In this document: positions 1 to 13,640 of the stretch, in pieces
Position numbering within the stretch: the first letter of the stretch is position 1
How the letters are laid out: every line of letters starts with the position of its first letter
Assembly: GCF_932294415.1 (NCBI RefSeq)
Contig: NC_065543.1
Location: forward strand, 42,182,277 to 42,246,276
Length of the DNA: 64,000 nucleotides
Direction: 5' to 3'
Origin: Quercus robur
Taxonomy: Eukaryota > Streptophyta > Magnoliopsida > Fagales > Fagaceae
Translations under genes and position numbers: made by a program
The notes under the pieces: model-generated
What the model was told of the DNA's origin: nothing
Databases searched by the model: none
The model's input: the letters and a program-made list of their open reading frames with translations, nothing else

Positions 1-330
1 ATGATTTGTTGTGAAAATGTTGTGGATATAGTATTTTTCTTATGAAAATATTAAGACGTTTTGTTGCTGTCATAATATTTTTTCACAACTACTAAAGTGT
101 CAATTTTTTACGAATCAAAATAAAATATAACAAAATTATAAAGGTATTATGACAATGTTATACCATTATATTGTGTTTCCAAAAAAAATAATTTAATTTA
201 ATTTTTTTTTTTTTTTTGTTTAGTCAACTTTGTTTAGCCAAAATTCACTATTTCATGTATTGTTTTCATGGATTGACTTTTTTTTATTATATTTTTATCT
301 TTACGCACCATTTTAAGTAAAAACACATAG

Positions 331-370
<40 letters not shown>

Positions 371-960
371 CTTTGGATAAAAACACATTTTATCCTTTAT
401 GTTTGGGATAATTCATAATTTGTGCTTAAACTTTAAAATCAAGCAATTCTCCCCTTAATATTTTGGAAAATAGCAAATATGTCATATTGCTATTCTCTCA
501 GTTAAACTCTAATGAAAGCTTATGATTCTTAAAATATTACATTGTGTAATGTTTAAAATACTCTCACTAAATTTTAACATTCCAAAAATTTTCTTCACGT
601 ATTTTGAGTTTTAGATGGTAGTAATGCTTGGAAAGTTAAAATGATGATACAAGGTGTTTTATTTATTACCTAAAGAATATTGATTTTCTAAATTTAAATC
701 TTCGAAACTTATAATTTATTTAATGGAAAATTCGACAACACAAGCCTTTTGTTATTTATTTATTTATTTTTTCCTTTTCTTGCTTAAAATAGATAAGAGG
801 TGCATGGAATCGATTGGTTTTGAAAATTGAATATAGCAAAGCAAATGCAAAAAGGTAAAGCTATTTTAGAATTTTCTTTTTACTAAAAATTGAATATAGC
901 AAAGCAAGTGCAATCCGCTAAATGAGAGAATCTCGGAAGAATAAAAAAAAGTAAGAAAAG
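1..960. other. AT-rich intergenic DNA with (AC)n
   Basis: No gene is supported here. An (AC)n microsatellite lies at about 335-367. A roughly 20-base piece (attgaatatagcaaagcaa) occurs twice, near 827 and 888. T-runs on the minus strand at about 942-948 and 953-956 lie just downstream of the neighbouring tRNA gene and can serve as its RNA polymerase III terminator. Confidence 0.6.
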
Positions 961-1033
961 TGGAGATGCGGGGTATCGATCCCCGTACCTCTCGCATGCT
1001 AAGCGAGCGCTCTACCATCTGAGCTACATCCCC
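961..1033 (-). tRNA. tRNA-Ala (anticodon AGC)
   Basis: The reverse strand folds into a complete 73-nt cloverleaf. The acceptor stem GGGGATG pairs with CATCTCC, with one G:U pair. The D arm begins TAGCTCAGATGG (A box) and the T arm carries GGGGATCGATACCCC (B box). The anticodon loop TTAGCAT gives AGC, which reads GCU/GCC alanine codons. A discriminator base A is present, there is no intron, and CCA is not encoded, as expected for a nuclear gene. A CAA motif lies just upstream on the minus strand (ATCAACAGAT), as is usual for plant tRNA genes, and T-runs follow downstream. It looks functional. Confidence 0.97.
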
Positions 1034-2881
1034 ATCTGTTGATAGTCAGACAAAGCAAAAGTCTAGACTAAACGAAAACGCACACTGATGCGGGAACTTG
1101 AACGTCAGCCTCTTCTTTATCTCACCATCACTATCATTCTCTTCGTCAGTGTACCAAAAATTCCAATTTTCTATGGCACTGACATGTCCTGATGTACATC
1201 CAACCATTGCTATAAGCCTGGACTTGGTGGCTGTGGCCTATTCTTGGTTGCTGAGAATAATATAATTAAACGCATTTCAAACAAATGACACTGCCAATAT
1301 ATTGTCTTTTTTAATCATCCCATTTCTCTTGAAGTAACCAAAGTATTCTTTAACGTGTTTCTTGTTATTTCCCTTGTGGGGTAGTGCTAGTACACTGTTA
1401 TATTTTGCTGAATTGCTTATTTTCCTGATTTTTTGCTTAGAAAAAGTTAAGAGGATGATGAAAGTAGATATTACATTGAGTTTGTCATAACTTAGGAACG
1501 AGAAGACAATACTCATCCTTAGACTTGTGTTTAACTTATACTAGAAAAAGAAAATAAATACTAAATAAACTATTTGGCTTTGTTGGGGTGAGTTGATCTT
1601 TACAAGACCTAGAACAGCATCTAACTTGTTAGAGTCGGCTCATATTTGTTTTTTGGCCAATTGGCTTTTGTGGGTTTAATAATATGTTGGGGTTGTGGGG
1701 CCCTGTAGTACGGTACGATAAAATCAAGGATATTTTGAATATTTGTACATGATAATGTTATGCTATGTATAAATATTATTATAACCCTAATTTCTCATAT
1801 ATTGGATTAATAGTAGCTCACTCCCTTGGATGTGGCACACACTCGAATCACATAAAATTTCTGTGTTGATTTTTCTCTTCTTTACTTTAATCTTTGCTTA
1901 AACCGATTATTCATAACATAACTCTAACATGAATTTTTCTATCCTGGAATTTGATAGTTCTCCAGGCCATTACTTCATTAGAAAATCCACAAATAACAAG
2001 CAGTATGGTAGTTGATTTGAAAAAATATTAATAATAATAATTATTCAGTTGTCTGGATAGTAGTGCTCATTAGAATAGGTTTGTTTGCCTGTAACTGAGA
2101 GTAGAGAAGAAGCAAATCCTCAACTTATTGACAAGTTTAAGCATCATTAACTCGTAGCAATAGAACTGCGTATACTAGGCCCACACAGTATTGAGCTCAT
2201 ACCTATTGACTCTTCTTACCTGGTGGACTTGTATGTGGACCTTATTATCTGGTCTTATGCTTCAGATAATGAGGTATGCATCTTTTGGTGTTTTTGTGTT
2301 GAACACTGGAACTAGATATTGAAAGACTGATTCCTTGCCTGATTGGTATTTATGGCAAAATTCTAACCCTCTTACCTTGTGAAGTTATGTCTAATTAAAG
2401 AGGGAAAACCAAGTTAGTCTGATGGTTTTAGAAGTGCAAAAGTGGATGATGTGAACTTGGTTTTTGACTTTAAAATGCAGCTATGGTTTTCATTTATTTC
2501 ACCATTTTCAGTAATACAACAATAACATTCCATATTTGAAATTCCTCTTAAATTGGCTTCATTAAAGGATTGTGCAACTGTTGTTGTTGAGATTAACATG
2601 TTGAAGATATTAAAATTGAAGACGGGTTTCAAGTTAAACCAAAGTGGAAAACATTAAGACAGCTACATGAATGTTCAAAATAGAATTACATGTGCAACTC
2701 TAATAATATTAGTTTATATTAGTACAACATTCCATTGGGGATGAAGAATAAAACCCCAAGAATCATAATACTAGAAGTAATTAAGTTCTCTCTCTGCACC
2801 TGGGAAGGAAGACCAGATCACAAGAAATAAAGCTCACTGGATAATTAGACCTTTAATGACTCGTGCAATTAAATTTTGGCT
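1034..2881. other. Intergenic, 3' side of the NPF gene
   Basis: The stretch is AT-rich and has no reading frame with recognisable protein content. The part next to 2881 should contain the 3' untranslated region of the minus-strand transporter gene. No transposon ends were recognised. Confidence 0.5.
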
Positions 2882-5800
2882 TCAGTTATCAGGTCCCATT
2901 GATCTATACTTGTAGCGATTGGCCCAGAAGAGGTAGTGCAGGAAATTTAATCCACTTAATATACACATCAGCCAGTAAAACCTCTCAAGGTGATAATGAT
3001 TCAAGTTGCTGCCAAAGAGCCATGGTGTGTGTCCATAGGCACTGGTGACATGATTGATTATGGATACAAGCACTGAGCTGAGGTAATATCCCATAGCCAG
3101 TGAGGCCCAGGAGAGAGATGTGGCTAAGGATCTCATCCTTGATGGTGCCTCAGTGAAGAAAAACTCCATCATGCCAGCCAGAGTGAAAAGGTCAGCTGAT
3201 CCAAGGAACAAGTACTGCAAAGCCACCCAAAAAAATGTTATAGGTAGAGGTTCTGCAGAATTTAGTAGCCCCAGTTTGGCTGCCACCTTTTTTCGCTTTG
3301 TTTCTACCAATGCTGCCACTGCCATGGCTATGATAGAGAGGAATAGCCCTGTCCCTATTCTTTGTAAATGTGTTATCCCCATTTCAGTTTTGGTTATTTT
3401 TCTGGCAAGTGGAATGATTACATGGTTATAGATCGGAGCAAGGATCATGATAAAGAGAACAGGGAAGACAGGGAGAGAAGCTGGTGGGATCTTTGAGGAG
3501 CCAAGCTTAGTATTCATTGTAGCAGCTTGTTGGACTGAAAAGGTAGAGAGCTGAGCAAGACAGCAGTTTAGCATTATGGTAGACATGAAGATTGGGATTA
3601 TCCTTAATACTACCTTGACTTCTTCTACTTCCTTGACTGTGCATTCTAGCATTGGGGGGGCATTCTGTTTGATTGCTGCTTTGTTAAGGAAGTCGAGACT
3701 TTCTGTTGGTTCTTGACTTGGCACCTTTTCTTTTCCATGACTGTCTTCTTTGTCACCTGTTTCTGTTATATAGGTTAGGCTTGAGGTTGTGATCATGACA
3801 GCATTGCTAGAATTTCTAGATTTGCATGTGTTGTAAATTGACGCAGCAAGAACCTGTTGGACAAAAATGAAAAGAGTTATCTTTTGTCAGCTCCAGCTCT
3901 ACAAATTTGTAGTGCATTATACTTCAGTTGTTCTAAACTCTACCTTGAACATTGTTGTGATGGGGCTTCCTGAAGGAATTTTAGTCCTGTAAGTTGGAGA
4001 ACCTAGGAGGAACACTGGAATGGACATCAGTATTGTTGCAGTAGAAATTCCAAAACCCCACTGCCAGCCTTTATTGTCTTCAATCCACACTACAAAAGTA
4101 ACTGCAATTAGAGCTCCACAAGAGAGGCAGAACACATAGTAGTTAAAGTATGATGACCTCTGTTTCCTTCCTTGTGTGGTGGTCTCATCAAACTGCTCAG
4201 CTCCATGTGGTGGAAGAGAACCTTTTATCCCTCCAACACCTAGAGCCACTAGATATAGGCCTGCAAATAACATCACTGCTTCTGCACCATGAACTTCCTG
4301 GCATGGACTATTAGCGTTCACTAAGATGCATGGTGGTGGTTTCAAGGATGCAACATGAGCTTGAATTGTCAGTATTAGCAGACCCTGTTTCATTGGTCAG
4401 AGTTTGTTAATAAGACATGTAAATGTGGAATATTATTGCAGGATCTTTGGAGTAAATAAATTTTTTTCTATCATCCAATTCTCAAAGTCTATAGGGTGGA
4501 CTAACCAGGGTGTGACACCAACAGTCCTCGGATTTTGCTTAATATAAGTTAATATAAATGTGTTTTAAAGAACCAAATACCCTAAAGTTGGACGGAGCCG
4601 ATTTCTATTTGGTACTTGAATTTCTCTATTGCCAAATTGTTTTTTTTTTTTTTTTTTTTTTTGGGTGCTCACGGCCAAATTGGATGGTTAATTTCATTAA
4701 TTATGCTTGACTTTTTTCAACTCATCACATGGTATGACAACAGTCTATTGTCCTCTTGTACTGGGCTGTACCACCTAAATGGGAGATCGATTTCTTTCCA
4801 CCAATTGAAACTTCTCAAAGAACCAATGGCAGATCACCTATGGGGTCAAGCCAGGTCACAACTGAATGAGATTTGACACTATGGGAAAACGTTTTTTATT
4901 TTTTAATGTAACTCTCTAATGTCATTGTTGACTGTCTTTATGTTATATTTCCTTATTTCTGAATTCTGACATTCATATTTCAATTAAGTCATTGATGTTA
5001 TTTGACGTAGATAGTAGGGGCATTAACAGGTGGGTCTAGATTTTTCCCTTTTATTTTCCAACATCATCTTTGCCATACCATTGGCACATGCATGGATGAG
5101 TTATGGTGTGGTTCATCCTGCTGTAAAATACTATTTAGATATTCAAAAAGGTGAGTCCTACCACCTATGCTTCATGCCCTACTTAAACAGTGTTGTCAAG
5201 ACTCAAGAAGGACCTGACAGAGCCAACTTGGTGATCTCTTGCCTAACTCATGGAGCTAATTAGTGACAACCACCACACAACTTGAAAACAGAACTCCTAT
5301 ATATCATTATTTTGCTATTTTGCATGCCTGTTAGAAGCTATGAAGGTTTTGTTGGAAACTCACCATAAATTCTATTGCAGCACTAGTCAAATAGATGCGA
5401 TAAGTACTGAAGAATGCATCTGCCAAAAAGCCACCAAGGAGAGCAAGGAGAAAGGCTGTTCCCATGAAATTGGTAACGTTGTTGGCAGAACTGGATGGAG
5501 AAAAATGCATGAATTTTGACATGTAGAGCACAAGATTGCTTGCATTGGCAAGGTATGCTAGGTTCTCCAATATCTCCACAACTAAGGGTTGCATTACAAC
5601 AAAATCACACATAATAAGTGTTATTTGCCATGACCTCTACTTTATTAATCAATTTACATTTATATGCTACTGCAAAGAAAGAAGTTGTTTTTCTTAACAT
5701 AATATTTAGGATGTTTTATTTCTCACAACTTAAGGTTTTCCCCCCTTTCTAACAACCGATTTATAATATTATAGTAACAAGCATTTGAAAGAAATATGAA

Positions 5801-6140
5801 AAAAATAAGTTCATTGACAAAAAAAATAATAATAATAATTCACAACTTTTTTTACAACCGTTGAATTAGCATGTTATGATTTGTGTTTAATAAAAGTGGT
5901 GTTAGTTGTAGCCTATGTGAAAATAATGTTTCACCAATCACAACTTGCCACCTTTTAGAAAAAGGCTGTGAAATTTTTGTGTCCATAACATCTGCTCAAA
6001 TGAAAAATGTGCTTAGTTCAATCCAAGCTTTACTAACCCAAGACAAAGGAAGCAGCGAGCATGCCGCCATGACGACCTTTTAAAGCAGGCCTGTTCCTCC
6101 AATCCACATAGCCTTGCCAAGTGTTTAAGTGAGCTTCATC
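2882..6140 (-). CDS. NPF4.6-like: NPF4-type (NRT1/PTR family) transporter, NPF4.6-like
   Basis: This is a 12-TM proton-coupled transporter of the major facilitator superfamily, expected in the plasma membrane. Arabidopsis NPF4.6 (NRT1.2/AIT1) moves nitrate and abscisic acid. Exons on the minus strand are 6038-6140, 5364-5581, 3944-4384 and 2882-3853; phases join correctly and all introns are GT-AG (456, 979 and 90 bp). They encode 577 residues, against about 585 in the family. Landmarks in order: GYVDWRNRPALKGRHGG near the N terminus, VEILENLAYLANASNLVLY (TM1, with N where other NPF proteins have R in ExxER, as in the NPF4 clade), GGIKGSLPPHGAEQFDE, FNYYVFCLSCGAL, VVWIEDNKGW, a hydrophilic central loop, LPITFFWVALQYLFLGSADLFT, SLATSLSWASLAMGYYLSS, and HYLFWANRYKY near the C terminus. 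The 6140 exon opens at an acceptor right after an in-frame TAG, so the start codon lies in an upstream short exon. One candidate is ATG at 6249-6251, which would splice as M-DEAH. Substrate assignment is by family only. Confidence 0.93.
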
Positions 6141-6558
6141 CTACAGTGATAGGCCAAATGAAAGTAGAAAACAAAACAATAAATTAAGCAAGGAAACTAA
6201 GATATAATATATGAATGAAAAAGAAGAAATTATGAATGGGAACTCCACCATCTCTTTTCTTAATACAAAGGATGGTAGTGATAGAAGACTTCAAATATTT
6301 ATTTTTCTTTCCTTCAGACAGGAGAAAGGAAGGGAGGTGGGGGGGTTGGTTGGGGCCTGAATGTTGGTAGAAAGCTTGTTTGAGTACTTTTTAGTCAGAT
6401 TGGGAGTGAGAAATGGATTCTTATTTATAGACAGAAAAAGTGATGGTCCAACCAAGAAGAAAGGTCTAGAATCTAGATGCCATGAAAGTGACAATTCATT
6501 TGTCAAACCCTTTTTAACTGTGGATTGTTTAGTGTTGACATTTTCTACCACACACACA

Positions 6559-6597
<39 letters not shown>

Positions 6598-8040
6598 TAT
6601 TATCCAGGATCTCTTTGTTATAACAAGCTATATCTGAGATGAACCAAAGTAAAATAGGGAATTATCAATTAAGTTGTCCCATGAGTATGAGTTTTGATGT
6701 TCTCATTTGTACTAATCGACTTCTAATATCTTATTGTTACTTTTGAATCAGACTGAAGATTTAATAACATATTGAAGAGTTTGAAGTTTAATACACTAGT
6801 ACTTATCAAAAATAAAAGGGTGAGTGTACAAATGTAAACATCTGATTTTTCTGAAGTGCAGATATTACTTGCTAGTTGGAAACCAAATGTGGTGTAAGAT
6901 GATTGCCTGAAGACCCGAATAGACCTTCACTTGTCCACACATTTAAAAGTATCAGGGAGTTCATGTCACTAGAATCAAATTCTAAAAGCAAGTGGACTGC
7001 ATGATTAAATGGGGGGTCATAATGGAATAATGTACTTGAAGGCATGGGGACTGGGGATTCTAGCTTTTCAGACACGCCCCACCGCTACACTCGCATTCAT
7101 TTCATAGTCACTCACACTACTAGTGGTGAGAGCACTGTGTTAACATTAATCTAAAAAGATCAGTGCTTTGTGTGCTTGAACCATTTCTTGTATTATCCTA
7201 ACCTGACCTTTTCCTAACATTGAAAACATCATGCTTACACATAATAGCCATTGCTTCTGTGAAAGCATGGGCATTAGATCTTTTATGACTTGTAACAATT
7301 TATGTGACATTTGTGTTATGTTCTGGTATAGCACTCAGCTTGGATTGAATTTGCTTGGTACTACTAGAGTCATCTGATTGTGCCTACTCAGTATATGGTG
7401 CTGCACTGCTGCCCGAGAGTGCAGGTTTCCTTTCCTATCTTTAAGTCCATGTCCACAGGCCATTTAAACATGTGGATGTAATCTACACACACAACTGTGG
7501 GTGCATGGTCAATGAGATTTCGACATTGGACGGCTATATATGCCTATAAATGATGGGTCCAGCATGATTTACTCCCCCATGTGTTGCCAATTTGTCAGTA
7601 CGTTATAGCTTTTCCTCATTTGAATTTGATCCAGACGACCCTAATAAAATTTGTAAATAAATAAACAGATAGGCAAACCCGCAGTTTTTACTTTTAAAAA
7701 AAACGTCGAAAACTTTGTTTGATTGGAAAAACCAATGAAGCTAGGGAGAAAGAGAAAGTACTCATCTTTTGTCATGGTGTGGTTGCAACTTGCATGAATG
7801 AGAACATTCTAACCATGGATGAGAATGCAAGTTGTCTAAGTAAATGATGGAAGTTTATGGATTACTTCAGGTTGAGTTATTGTCTTTTTGTGATGATCAT
7901 GATATAGAACATAATGTAAGTTCTAATTTGGCTACACTCACGCTCTGGAAAGCTTATCTGAAAATTCCACTTATGTGGTTGATAGGTTTTCTTACGCCAA
8001 GAAAGTTAAAGCTAAAGCCAACTAATTTCAAAATCCATTA
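6141..8040. other. NPF upstream region and intergenic DNA
   Basis: The part nearest the gene should hold the missing first exon, leader and promoter of the NPF gene. A (GA)n microsatellite at about 6562-6594 reads as CT-rich on the gene strand, a frequent feature of plant leaders. From 6.6 to 8.04 kb I see nothing definite. Confidence 0.5.
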
Positions 8041-8467
8041 AAGTAAGGTTTTGGTTCTTTGTTCCTGAAGAATGTAGACTCCCCCCAAATAGATCCGTGG
8101 TAGGGAATATGAATGCTTGCAATAATTCCTTAAACTTAAGAATATTGGCTTGCTATCTCTCTCATTAAAGTTTCTTGATAATCTAGACAATCAAAACCAC
8201 TATAGTTAGAACACATAAAAATTTACAACTTTCTCAAATTAACTTTACCACCTCAAGGTCCATCACAGTTTGCAATTTTTTGTTTTTGTTTTAATGACTT
8301 CTATATTAAGTGGTAGGCTAATTTGAGAATATTTCTAAGTTATGGTATTCTTATAATGTCTCCAAGGAAATATTTGTATTTTTATTAATTGGATTTTGTT
8401 TTCTCAAAATGTGTTCAAAACAGTTTGGCTCATTTGGGGGGTCAAATCGGTTTTGAATTTGATGAGT

Positions 8468-8503
<36 letters not shown>

Positions 8504-9848
8504 TTAATCCAAAATTCTGTCAATAAAGCTAAAAATTTTAAGTTACTAGGGTCAATGCTAATTGGCCCATTTCTTGACCAAACTTTAATTTAACGATCCA
8601 GATTGGGCCTATTGTTTTTAAGTTAGGTTTTGATTCTTTATTCCTGAAGATTTAGGCCTTGTTTGGTTGCTAAGTGAATGTTGACTTATCACTCATCATT
8701 TAAATCTCATCACCTTATCACTCATTTCTCATAACTCAAAAATTCTGAAAACACTCCCACCCTTGTTTGGCAACCAAACCCACTTCTATTTTTTGCCTAA
8801 AGAAGAAAAAGAAATCATAGTGTTTTGAGGGAGAGAGCCCCGCCGGCCACAGATCAAGCCTCCCTTGGATCAAGCCTCTCTTCAGTCAGCAACTTCCTCA
8901 GCTGGATGGGCTCTCTTCGGCTAGCCATATGCTTCGGATGCAACAGATTTTTAAGAGGAAGAGAAGTGAAAGGAGGAAGAAAGAAGTTTATGGAAGAGTA
9001 AAGGAAAAAAAAGAAGAAGGTTTGAAAAAAAAAAAAGAAACAAAGAAAAAGAAAGGAAAAAAAGCCAACGGTAATAAGAAGTAGATGTGACAATACACTA
9101 CCATTGGGGGCCACCAGTGCACCATAATTACACTTTTGCCACTGAGTTAACAAACCCATAACTTGAAAACAAGCTTGGGCTGTTTCCAAAATTGGTAACC
9201 CATATCTCAAAAAACTAAATTTTGTTAATTGAGTGAACTGATCCAAAATCATCCAAACAATGTTTATATATGTGGGTTCCACGGATTTTGGGTTATGAGT
9301 TAACAAAACTAAGTTTTGTTAACTCAATTTTGCAAAATCCAAACAAGGCCTTAGACTCCCCCAAATAGATTTGTGGCAATGGGAATATGAATGCTTGCAA
9401 TAGTCCCTTCAATTTAAGAATATTCGCTTGCTATCTCTCTCATTAAAGTTTCTTGATAATCTAGACAACTAAAACCACTATAGTTAGAATACATAAAAAT
9501 TCATAACTTTCTCAAATTAACTTTACAACCTTACAAATGGGTCCATCACAGTTTATAATTTTTTTTTAATGACTTATATATTAAGTGACTAGGTTAATTT
9601 GAGAATGTTGTGAAATTGTGGTGTTCTTATCAATGACTCCAAGGAAATATTTGTGTTTTTACTAATTGGATTTTGTTTTCTTAAAACGTGTTCTAAACGG
9701 TTTGGCCAATTTAGTTGGTCATTTTTTTTTTTTTAATCCAAAACTCCATTAGTAAAACTAGAATTTTTAAGCTGCTAGGCCCGATGCTTATTGGCCCATT
9801 TCTTGACCAACTTTAACATATCGATCCCGATTGGGCCGATTGTTTTTA
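8041..9848. repeat. Tandem duplication of a ~550-bp segment, second copy split by a MITE
   Basis: Copy 1 runs from about 8041 to 8619 and copy 2 from about 8620 to 9848. Shared stretches include GAATATGAATGCTTGCAATA, CTCTCATTAAAGTTTCTTGA and a closing part around TTGGCCCATTTCTTGACCAA. Copy 2 is interrupted by the element at 8655-9350; removing that element and one TTA restores collinearity with copy 1. Copy 1 has a much longer T-run (about 8470-8501). The unit has no recognisable coding content. Confidence 0.85.
8655..9350. mobile_element. Harbinger/Tourist-like MITE, 696 bp
   Basis: The ends are inverted: GGCCTTGTTTGG at the left and CCAAACAAGGCC at the right. A 3-bp target duplication TTA lies at 8652-8654 and 9351-9353. 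The TTA target and the terminal sequence point to the PIF/Harbinger superfamily. No transposase is present. The interior includes a purine-rich run (about 8935-9065). The insertion lies in the second copy of a local duplication, so it is younger than that duplication. Confidence 0.85.
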
Positions 9849-12800
9849 CGAATTGATAACAACCCTAAAGAAGCCTATTAATTGACAATGGCCACCAAAT
9901 TGCTTCTTTTTCTTTTCTGGGTACCGGGTTTCCATTTTTTTTTTTTAATATAATTGTTTTATGGGTAAAGAATTGCCTATGGGTTGACCGAATAACATTA
10001 CTTCAAAATTTGAATGGGCTAGCATTGTGGCTACCCATTATATCGGACTTCGGGCTATATGAAAAATCATCATTTGAGCCTATCGTCTTACTTTACATAT
10101 GTAAAAATGTAAACAAATAAAACGTAAAATGCATCATTATAGCATTGCACCTGACCGAAGCCTCCACGCCTGTAACTTGTTTATAAGGAAAAAAATATGT
10201 AGTAGAAATAAAAATTGATGCTAAAGTAATTCATGACTGGGTTAATACTACTCTCAAAAACAATTTTCACCATGCATGTTTTATATTGGATTGCAACTTT
10301 GCAACAAGATTCTCAAACAAATTCCTCAGATGAAAATGAGACGCTTTCATGACGCGAGCAAATGTGCTGATATCTTGACTAGAAAATGAACTAATCTTTA
10401 GTAAGAATTAGTTGTTTTTAATAATCCTCTTGAGCACATTTGTATTTTGCTTGTACTATGACAAATAATATTGGTATGTACTATGAGTCTATGAGAGGCT
10501 TTTGCTAGTCCTCTTTTCGCCCCAAAAAAAAGAAAAGAAAAAAGATAAGTCAATTTCATTGGTAGACTATCCCACATTATATTGAAAATATAGTATATAA
10601 TTTTGAGTTTTACATTTACATACATTTTTTCTGCTGTGGCTTACTGCCAAACTTCTTCTATCATTTCTGAATTATTTATAGAGACAGAAATGCAAGGGTT
10701 CAGCAGTTAAGGGTTTTTTACAATTAGATTAAACTAATTAAATCGATTTAGATGCACGAAGATATTTCGCATTTACACATTTTAGGAACTTATCGATATG
10801 GGACACAACCTTAAAAGAAGTCCAGTTTGTTTTGACCATGGAAGCATGGACCATTCGTAAGAGATCGAGAGAGTAAGTTTAGGGTCATGGCCAGTGGGCA
10901 ATAGAAGTGTAGGTTTGTGAATCTATAGTCCACTAGTAAAGCATTGGGTTAGGGGGACCAAATTTTCCTCTAATTTTTTTTTTTTTTTTTTTTTTTTGGA
11001 AACCTATTATTTGATTATTTCTCATGGTCACCATCTTCTAGACGACAATTACTTCACCATAGATCAACTCATTTCCGTTTAGAGATCCAAGGGAGTATGC
11101 TTACCCAATAAAACTTAATATTATTGGAAAATTATTGTTTCACACTTTCTAATGTGAAATATTTCACACAATATACACACTTTCATACTTGGTGTTCACA
11201 TATTACAAATAAAGTAAAAGAATGTGATTTGTAGGGTTGATTAGTGGTTGCTAGTGGTTTTAGGTTAGTTGGGTTTGAATGTCTTGGGATTGTTTTTGTG
11301 ATATTTTGGGTTAAAGTTAGGAAAAGAAGTCGGAGATGAACTTGGAGCTTTTGCTTTATAGTAATGAGGAAACTTCTATTGGGAATCACAATTTGATTCC
11401 TAAAACCACTCTAAAAATAGGAATGCATGGTACAGTGTCAATGCCATAAAAGATTTAAGTGTATCTTTCTTGCCATCAATTGATTTTGAAGTGAAATGGT
11501 ACAACTCACGGTCTGATAAATGATATTAGAGCCAAGGTCATAGATTTGAGTTACAAGAGTGTCATCGTGAGAAAGAGATTGTCGGGGGATTACAATTTGA
11601 CTTTCTACAACTACTTTGAAAGCAGGCTTGCGAAGTGCAATATTGAATACCATAAAAAGATTTGAGTATGTTTTTCTCATTACCAATTAATTTTGAGGTG
11701 GAGTGGCATAGTTCACAGTCCGATAAGCTTAAAAGCTAACTGAAGCTGTTGGTTTTGTTTGTGTAGAATTTAAATTATTGATTATATGTTGTCCTCAATG
11801 AAATGCCTATTATGTGTTCATGCATATTTCTTATTTATAGACAATATGAAATTAAGTTTTGATTTTCTTGTTGTGGACAATTTTTTAGGAAATCAAATTT
11901 GCATTTACAATAAACACATCATTGGAATCCTTTTATTAGTAGGAGAACCAACTTAATGAAGAAACGTGATTTTCATTATATATTTTTGCTCTTAGAATAT
12001 CGTCAAGGAACAAAGAGAAAGGTATTTTGATTTCTTAAATAGTTGTTTTTTTTAATGTTTTATTTTTTTTTAATGGTGGGCACATAATAAGTGAATTATG
12101 GACAAAATGATACTTTTTAAATCAAAAATGGAAAAGGGCAACCCAAGCCATAAATGGGTCATGTGCAATTTGTTTATAAAGTATTTAATGTTGTATTTTA
12201 TCTTGATTGTCAAGTCAACACTCAAAATGAAAGGCTCTTGCAGTAAAATTTATAATATTTATAATATTAGTAATTTAAATTAATTAATAGACGCAAGCTT
12301 TTTTTGCAGAATGCAATGATCTAAAGATTCTAAACAGATGCCCGAAATTGATCAAATCATTGCACTTGACCTACGATGCATGTGTCTGTAACTCTTGTAT
12401 GGCATGAATATTGTACAAAATTAATTTGCATGTCATTGGTGAACCTAACTTCTAACTTCCTATTTCCATTGTGTCATGATCATTGGGGGATTTTGATTTT
12501 TGAGGCATATTCGAACGAATTAAAAATAGAAAAAGAAGTGATTTTTATTTTAATTAAAAGCAACATGTAAGTTAGACCCAAAAAAAAAAAAAGCAGCATG
12601 TAAGTTATGACGAATGAAAGTTATTCCAATAGTGGGAATTGTATTCCTGTGAGATTTTAATAGGATTTCTGATAAAATTCTTACACAAATTCCCTGAAAG
12701 TGACAATCTATTTTGTGAAAGTACATGTATTTTTCTAAACTTAAGAACTAAGAACGAAATTATTTTAGTTGGATTTTCTAGAATGTAGTATGTTTTTGAG

Positions 12801-13637
12801 ATTCGAATGTTTGAAGGTAATTCAGATTGAATGAACCAACCAACCCTTATCGTGCTTGAGCTCCTGTGTGGTCACTATCAAGGTCTCCATAGACAATGAA
12901 AGTTTGTATGTGCTGTTTGAGATTTTTTTGAAATTCTATTCCTAAAAGAGGAAAAAGTTTAAACCACCAAACCTGGTTTAGAGGAAACTTCCTTCAATCA
13001 ATTACGTGGCAATTATAATTAAGAAGACTATTTACATGTATTTTTAGTTTTATATATATATATATATATATGACTTTTTTAATGAGTTATATAACATATT
13101 TAAATAATACATATGAATAGTTTTATAAATTGTTATATTGTTCGTTAGAGGAAATTCTTTCAAACTAGTTTACAGAAAATCTTGTTCTGCGATTAACTAT
13201 TGTATAGGCAAGAACTTGTTCATTATGCTAGTCTGGTCCATTGAGTTTCAATAATGTTCTATGTACAAGCAAGTTGGCTGTTAAAGCAATTATACACGAG
13301 AGAAATGCAATTCTAACATGCAATTATAATCTAGAAAGCAAGTTGATTTTGATTGCCAAGTGGCTACCAATTTGAAGTGAACAGAACAAGCTGAAAGTAA
13401 GACCCGGAAGTTATAATCTATGAAAGAAGAAATTGATGTATATATGTATACTGCTTACAATAAATGGGGTGGGAGAATTCCAACTCTAGTTTTTTCAATG
13501 AGTAAAATTGAACAATACATTATTGTCACACTTAGGTGAAAGATGTCAACTTAGGTTGTCTCCCATATCTATTTTTTCTTCATCAAAAAAAAAAAAAAAA
13601 AAAAAAAAAAGCATTGAAGAAATGCAAAAATGCAATG
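9849..13637. other. Intergenic desert with simple repeats
   Basis: No host gene is supported. It holds homopolymer runs (about 10975-10997 T, 13585-13610 A), a (TA)n tract near 13050-13072, and a retroelement-like fragment at about 11440-11735, listed separately. The remaining short frames have no recognisable content. Confidence 0.5.
11440..11735. mobile_element. LTR retroelement remnant (LTR-end and primer-site-like)
   Basis: Two related pieces of about 75 bp, at roughly 11450-11525 and 11655-11730, share the pattern of an LTR tail (AATTGATTTTGA, then ACGGTCTGATAA against ACAGTCCGATAA). The first is followed by TGATATTAGAGCC, which resembles the tRNA-Met primer site of Copia-type elements. 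No coding part is seen. It is a short fossil of uncertain extent. Confidence 0.4.
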
Positions 13638-13640
13638 TAA

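Noticed and set aside
2863-3431. Plus-strand frames over the last NPF exon
   Set aside because: They are shadows opposite a well-supported conserved exon.
8854-9306. Long minus-strand frame inside the MITE
   Set aside because: It lies wholly within a MITE bounded by TIRs and TTA, the middle is a Phe run from a purine tract, and it resembles no known protein.
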